This document shows, piece by piece, positions 34,169-36,792 of a DNA stretch of 36,792 nucleotides. How positions within the stretch are numbered: position 1 is the first letter of the stretch; every line of letters starts with the position of its first letter. The DNA is taken from positions 1-36,792 of the forward strand of contig JAJIRX010000072.1 of the NCBI GenBank assembly GCA_023853785.1, read 5' to 3'. The translations under genes were made by a program, and so were the position numbers. Source of the stretch: Psilocybe azurescens. Its lineage: Eukaryota > Basidiomycota > Agaricomycetes > Agaricales > Agrocybaceae. The notes under the pieces were generated by a model that was not told the DNA's origin, made no database searches, and saw only the letters and a list, made by a program, of their open reading frames with translations.

Positions 34169-34758
34169 ATCATATTACTAAGCGCCAAGAGCGGCCAAAT
34201 CTGCGAGTCAGAATTTTGAAAAAGTTATCAGGTCAGAATTTCATGCGGGAAGTTACTACAAAGGGGCTGGCATATCAATTTGAGCCTGTCATACGTGTGC
34301 AAGCATGATGGGAGGTAATGTGCGATGTCCATGGTATCTTTTGTTGACCCTGCAGCAGATTGAACCCTTACATCAAGGCAAAGCGCACTCCTCTGCGGTG
34401 TGCTACCCTGCCTGGAGCGTCACGTGATGCTTATATAAGCGGCCAATATTTCAGTGATTGGAAATCTGAAAACCTTGCAATCGAGTGGAAATGTGTCTGG
34501 AAGACATTGGGGACTTCAAAGAAAATTCAAAATTTGTAAGCCTACTACTTGACAAGGGGAAAGTATTTTATAGATATGAAACCTGAGAGTGATACCAATG
34601 CATCCTAACTACACTTCCCTGGTCTCTGAATGCAGAATATATGTGTTGTGGAAACAGAAGGGAGAGCAAAATGGTCAGTTTTTTGCTTACATAAACAGGT
34701 GTTGAATAGTAGTGACACCTATCTTACAGCAGAGGTCTTTACCCCCACTCAGGTATTC
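34169..34758. other. AT-rich interval inside the hAT region
   Basis: No motif of the hAT C-terminal dimerisation domain is seen here. A short frame from 34630 merges into the palindromic repeats. The interval may be inserted or strongly decayed sequence. Confidence 0.35.
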
Positions 34759-34990
34759 CATGTGGAGTCCACCAACTCCAGCATGGAGTTAGTCAACTCC
34801 ACATGGAGTTTGGTGACCCTTTTTGCTGGTGTCCCAGCCATTTATGATGGAGACTCCACATGGAGTCCAGCTGGATTCCACTCATCCTCTATGTGAGCCA
34901 ATGTGGAGGATGTGGAACTCCATCTGGACTCTATGTGGAACTTCATGTGGAGTTCCACATCCTCTATATGGATTTCATGTGGATTTAAGT
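34759..34990. repeat. Cluster of palindromic ACTCCA/TGGAGT repeats
   Basis: More than ten copies of TGGAGT, ACTCCA or one-base variants occur, often as near-palindromes such as ACTCCACATGGAGT, spaced 10-30 bases apart. Translation gives spurious WSP/STWS strings. Similar clusters lie at 35488-35640 and 36155-36185. Confidence 0.8.
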
Positions 34991-35089
34991 CATAAATCAT
35001 GTATATCAGCATGAATACACAATTTTAGGGCTAAATTCAAATGGACTGCAGGTGGAGGAAGGTCTCCAGATTTTATTTATATTGTCAGT

Positions 35090-35428
35090 GAGGCTGCAGA
35101 CAAGGAAGACCACAATGACAAGAATGTGGATGTGGATAAGGATGATCACAACCATGATCATGATGATGATGGTGTAGATGTGGATGTGGATGACCATGAC
35201 AACAAGGACATGAACACAGATGACCACGACAACAAGGATGTAGGCAAGAGCAAAGCCAACAGCAAGGCCAACAGTGACAGTGAGTGTGAGGGGGTGAGGC
35301 CAACAGCAACAGTGAGTGTGAGAGGGGGTGAAAGCAAGGCTGAGGGTGAGTGCAAGGCTGACAGTGACAGCAAGGGCAAGGGCAAGGGCAAGGGGGTGAA
35401 AGTGAGGATGGGGGGGCAAAGGGGGTGA
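35090..35428 (+). repeat. Low-complexity GA/GAT-rich tract with an open frame
   Basis: Imperfect short tandem units (gatgtggat, gacaacaag, aacagcaaggcc, aagggc) keep a plus-strand frame open that would encode an Asp/His/Lys-rich then Ser/Lys/Gly-rich peptide (DDHNHDHDDD, SKANSKANSDS, GKGKGKG). The opposite strand is open as well. This is typical of simple repeats, so I do not call a gene. Confidence 0.7.
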
Positions 35429-35487
35429 GAGCAAGTTAATATATTTCAGTTGGAATTCAACTGGATTCTATTTCATGAAGTTAAAGT

Positions 35488-35640
35488 TGAGAACTCCAAC
35501 TGGAGTCCACCTGGAGTTCAGATGGATTCTAATTGAACTCCAGGTGGACTTAAGTGAACTTGTTTGGAGTCCACCTGGTGTCCACCTGGACTCTATCTGG
35601 AATTGTTTGGAGTCCACCTGGAGTCCACCACTTTACATTG
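35488..35640. repeat. Second cluster of palindromic ACTCCA/TGGAGT repeats
   Basis: Eight or more units such as aactccaactggagt, tggagtccacctggagt and gaactccaggtggac are packed in about 150 bases. They have the same consensus as the cluster at 34759-34990, from which it is separated by the GA-rich tract. Confidence 0.8.
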
Positions 35641-35815
35641 TTATGGACACTTTATTTTCTTTTTGCTTTTGCTTTTCTTTTCCTTTTCATATATAAAACC
35701 TTCCTGTCACATGATGGACAACATCATGTGATTGTTAACAAGTCTTTTCTTTTTCTTTTCCTTTCCCTTTTCTTTTCTTTTCCTTTTCTTTGTCATCTGT
35801 CACATCATTGATACA
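35641..35815 (+). repeat. Polypyrimidine tract (TTTTC/TTTCC units)
   Basis: Two blocks of degenerate tttcttttcc-type units flank about 50 bases of mixed sequence that contains catgatg/catcatg inverted motifs. This is simple-sequence DNA with no coding value. Confidence 0.7.
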
Positions 35816-36433
35816 TCATCATATGTTCTGATGAACTTTGCTTTCCCTCATATCTACAAAACTCCATCATATCTTTGATGGACTTTCACTCTATCTTTTA
35901 TGATACATCTTTCAATGAATGCTCGATCTGTTTCCTCTATTCTTATATACATCTGCTGATGAACATTCAAACTCATTTCAACTTGCTGTGCAGTTCATAG
36001 TATTTATACCAGGAAGGATCCACTGTATTCTTTAGCTAGTTCTTGAGAATCTAATCTACTCTCACTCAATACCGCTTGGAACTCGCTGTTCTTGACTACT
36101 TGACTGTCAGCTTTATCCACGCACGTGAATATAAGCTTGAAGTCATAACATACATGGAGTTGGTGGACTCCACATGGAGTTCCTGGGTGGAGGTAAAGTA
36201 CACCTACAGCACCTCAAAATGTAGTTCAGCAGCCTCCTCACAGCCATCAATTCCTCTGAGCCAGACTAGTGCAGATGTTTTGAATTCAGGTCCTGCTGGC
36301 ACTTCAAGCACCTCCACAAGTTCCCAACAGTCTCTTTCAGGCCTTACTTCGTCTTATTGACATGCTAGACAATGATATTGACCCCAAGACACACCAACTG
36401 ATCCTGAATGGCCAATAAACAGAAGATTACCGA

Positions 36434-36604
36434 TCAATTTGATTTCAACAACAATCTCTGGGTTACAACTGCACAACGGAGTGCAATTAGAAGTCTGGAG
36501 GACAAAATGAACTTTATGATTTACTTGATTTGGATGCAGCGGGTGAGGCAGAAGACATAGATTATGATCTCAATGATTGTATTGATAGTGTATTTACAAA
36601 TTAA
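36434..36604 (+). pseudogene. Possible C-terminal end of a hAT transposase
   Basis: A plus-strand stretch reads RSAIRSLED, shifts frame, then reads NELYDLLDLDAAGEAEDIDY followed by DLNDCIDSVFTN and TAA at 36602-36604. Acidic tails of this style close many fungal hAT transposases. Just upstream (36339-36415) a second coding-like patch reads FQALLRLIDMLDNDID and PKTHQLILNGQ, then a stop. These may belong to the element at 31397-34168, with the repeat-rich 34.2-36.3 kb inserted between, but the hAT dimerisation block itself was not found. Moderate to low certainty. Confidence 0.4.
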
Positions 36605-36792
36605 ATCCATATCTACTTGACCTAACGCAGACTAGTGAATGCTGAGGGTTTATGACTACCTGCAGATTACCTGTTCCAAACTCATTATGACATTTCTCAG
36701 TGAATAATAACTCTATCCACATGAAACATTAAATCTAAGGAGCTAATAGTACTATAATTATAGAGGGCTTTTGTGTCCCCACATATTCCAGC
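36605..36792. other. Window end, no feature seen
   Basis: AT-rich sequence after the putative hAT C-terminus. No inverted repeat matching the start of the hAT region was recognised. Confidence 0.4.

Noticed and set aside
35006..35434. Minus-strand open frame of 142 codons, Leu/Ala/Val-rich, membrane-like
   Set aside because: It is the complement of the GA-rich simple repeat. All frames stay open there because of the repeat structure.
34759..35640. CRISPR-like or regularly spaced repeat array
   Set aside because: Units are short palindromes with irregular spacing in a fungal transposon region; no constant repeat and spacer length.

Overview
The window reads as nuclear DNA of a filamentous fungus, most likely a basidiomycete of the Agaricomycetes. 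Genes are broken by many 50-80 nt GT-AG introns, the two clearest housekeeping-type genes match fungal families (carnitine O-acetyltransferase and HET-C), and the rest is a fungal-style family of small GTPases plus decayed DNA transposons. A Rhizoctonia/Ceratobasidium-like source would fit, but that is inference.

Layout. 1-8.2 kb is a gene-dense plus-strand block: the 3' end of an unrecognised Cys-containing protein, a 16-exon carnitine acetyltransferase and an 18-exon het-C gene. 8.2-15.8 kb is gene-poor; I see only weak or decayed coding traces, the best being a spliced minus-strand frame at 11.3-12.2 kb. 15.8-28.9 kb is an array of paralogous P-loop GTPases (AIG1/GIMA-like in general form): four gene loci encoding five G domains (one gene has two in tandem), one minus-strand pseudogene and one isolated relic. 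They share intron positions exactly, so they arose by local duplication. 29.7-30.9 kb is an internally deleted Tc1/mariner-type element with inverted repeats of about 80 bp. 31.4-36.6 kb is AT-rich, holds a degenerate hAT transposase gene and is interspersed with palindromic TGGAGT/ACTCCA repeats and simple-sequence tracts.

How it fits together. The carnitine acetyltransferase serves acetyl-unit traffic. HET-C and the GTPase array are both of the kind seen in fungal self/non-self loci and expanding accessory families, but no direct functional link can be read from sequence.

Quality warning. Six otherwise well-preserved genes each need one to three single- or two-base corrections to keep the family reading frame, mostly one lost base in a short homopolymer. 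I treat these as probable base-calling errors, not pseudogenisation, and give positions in each entry.
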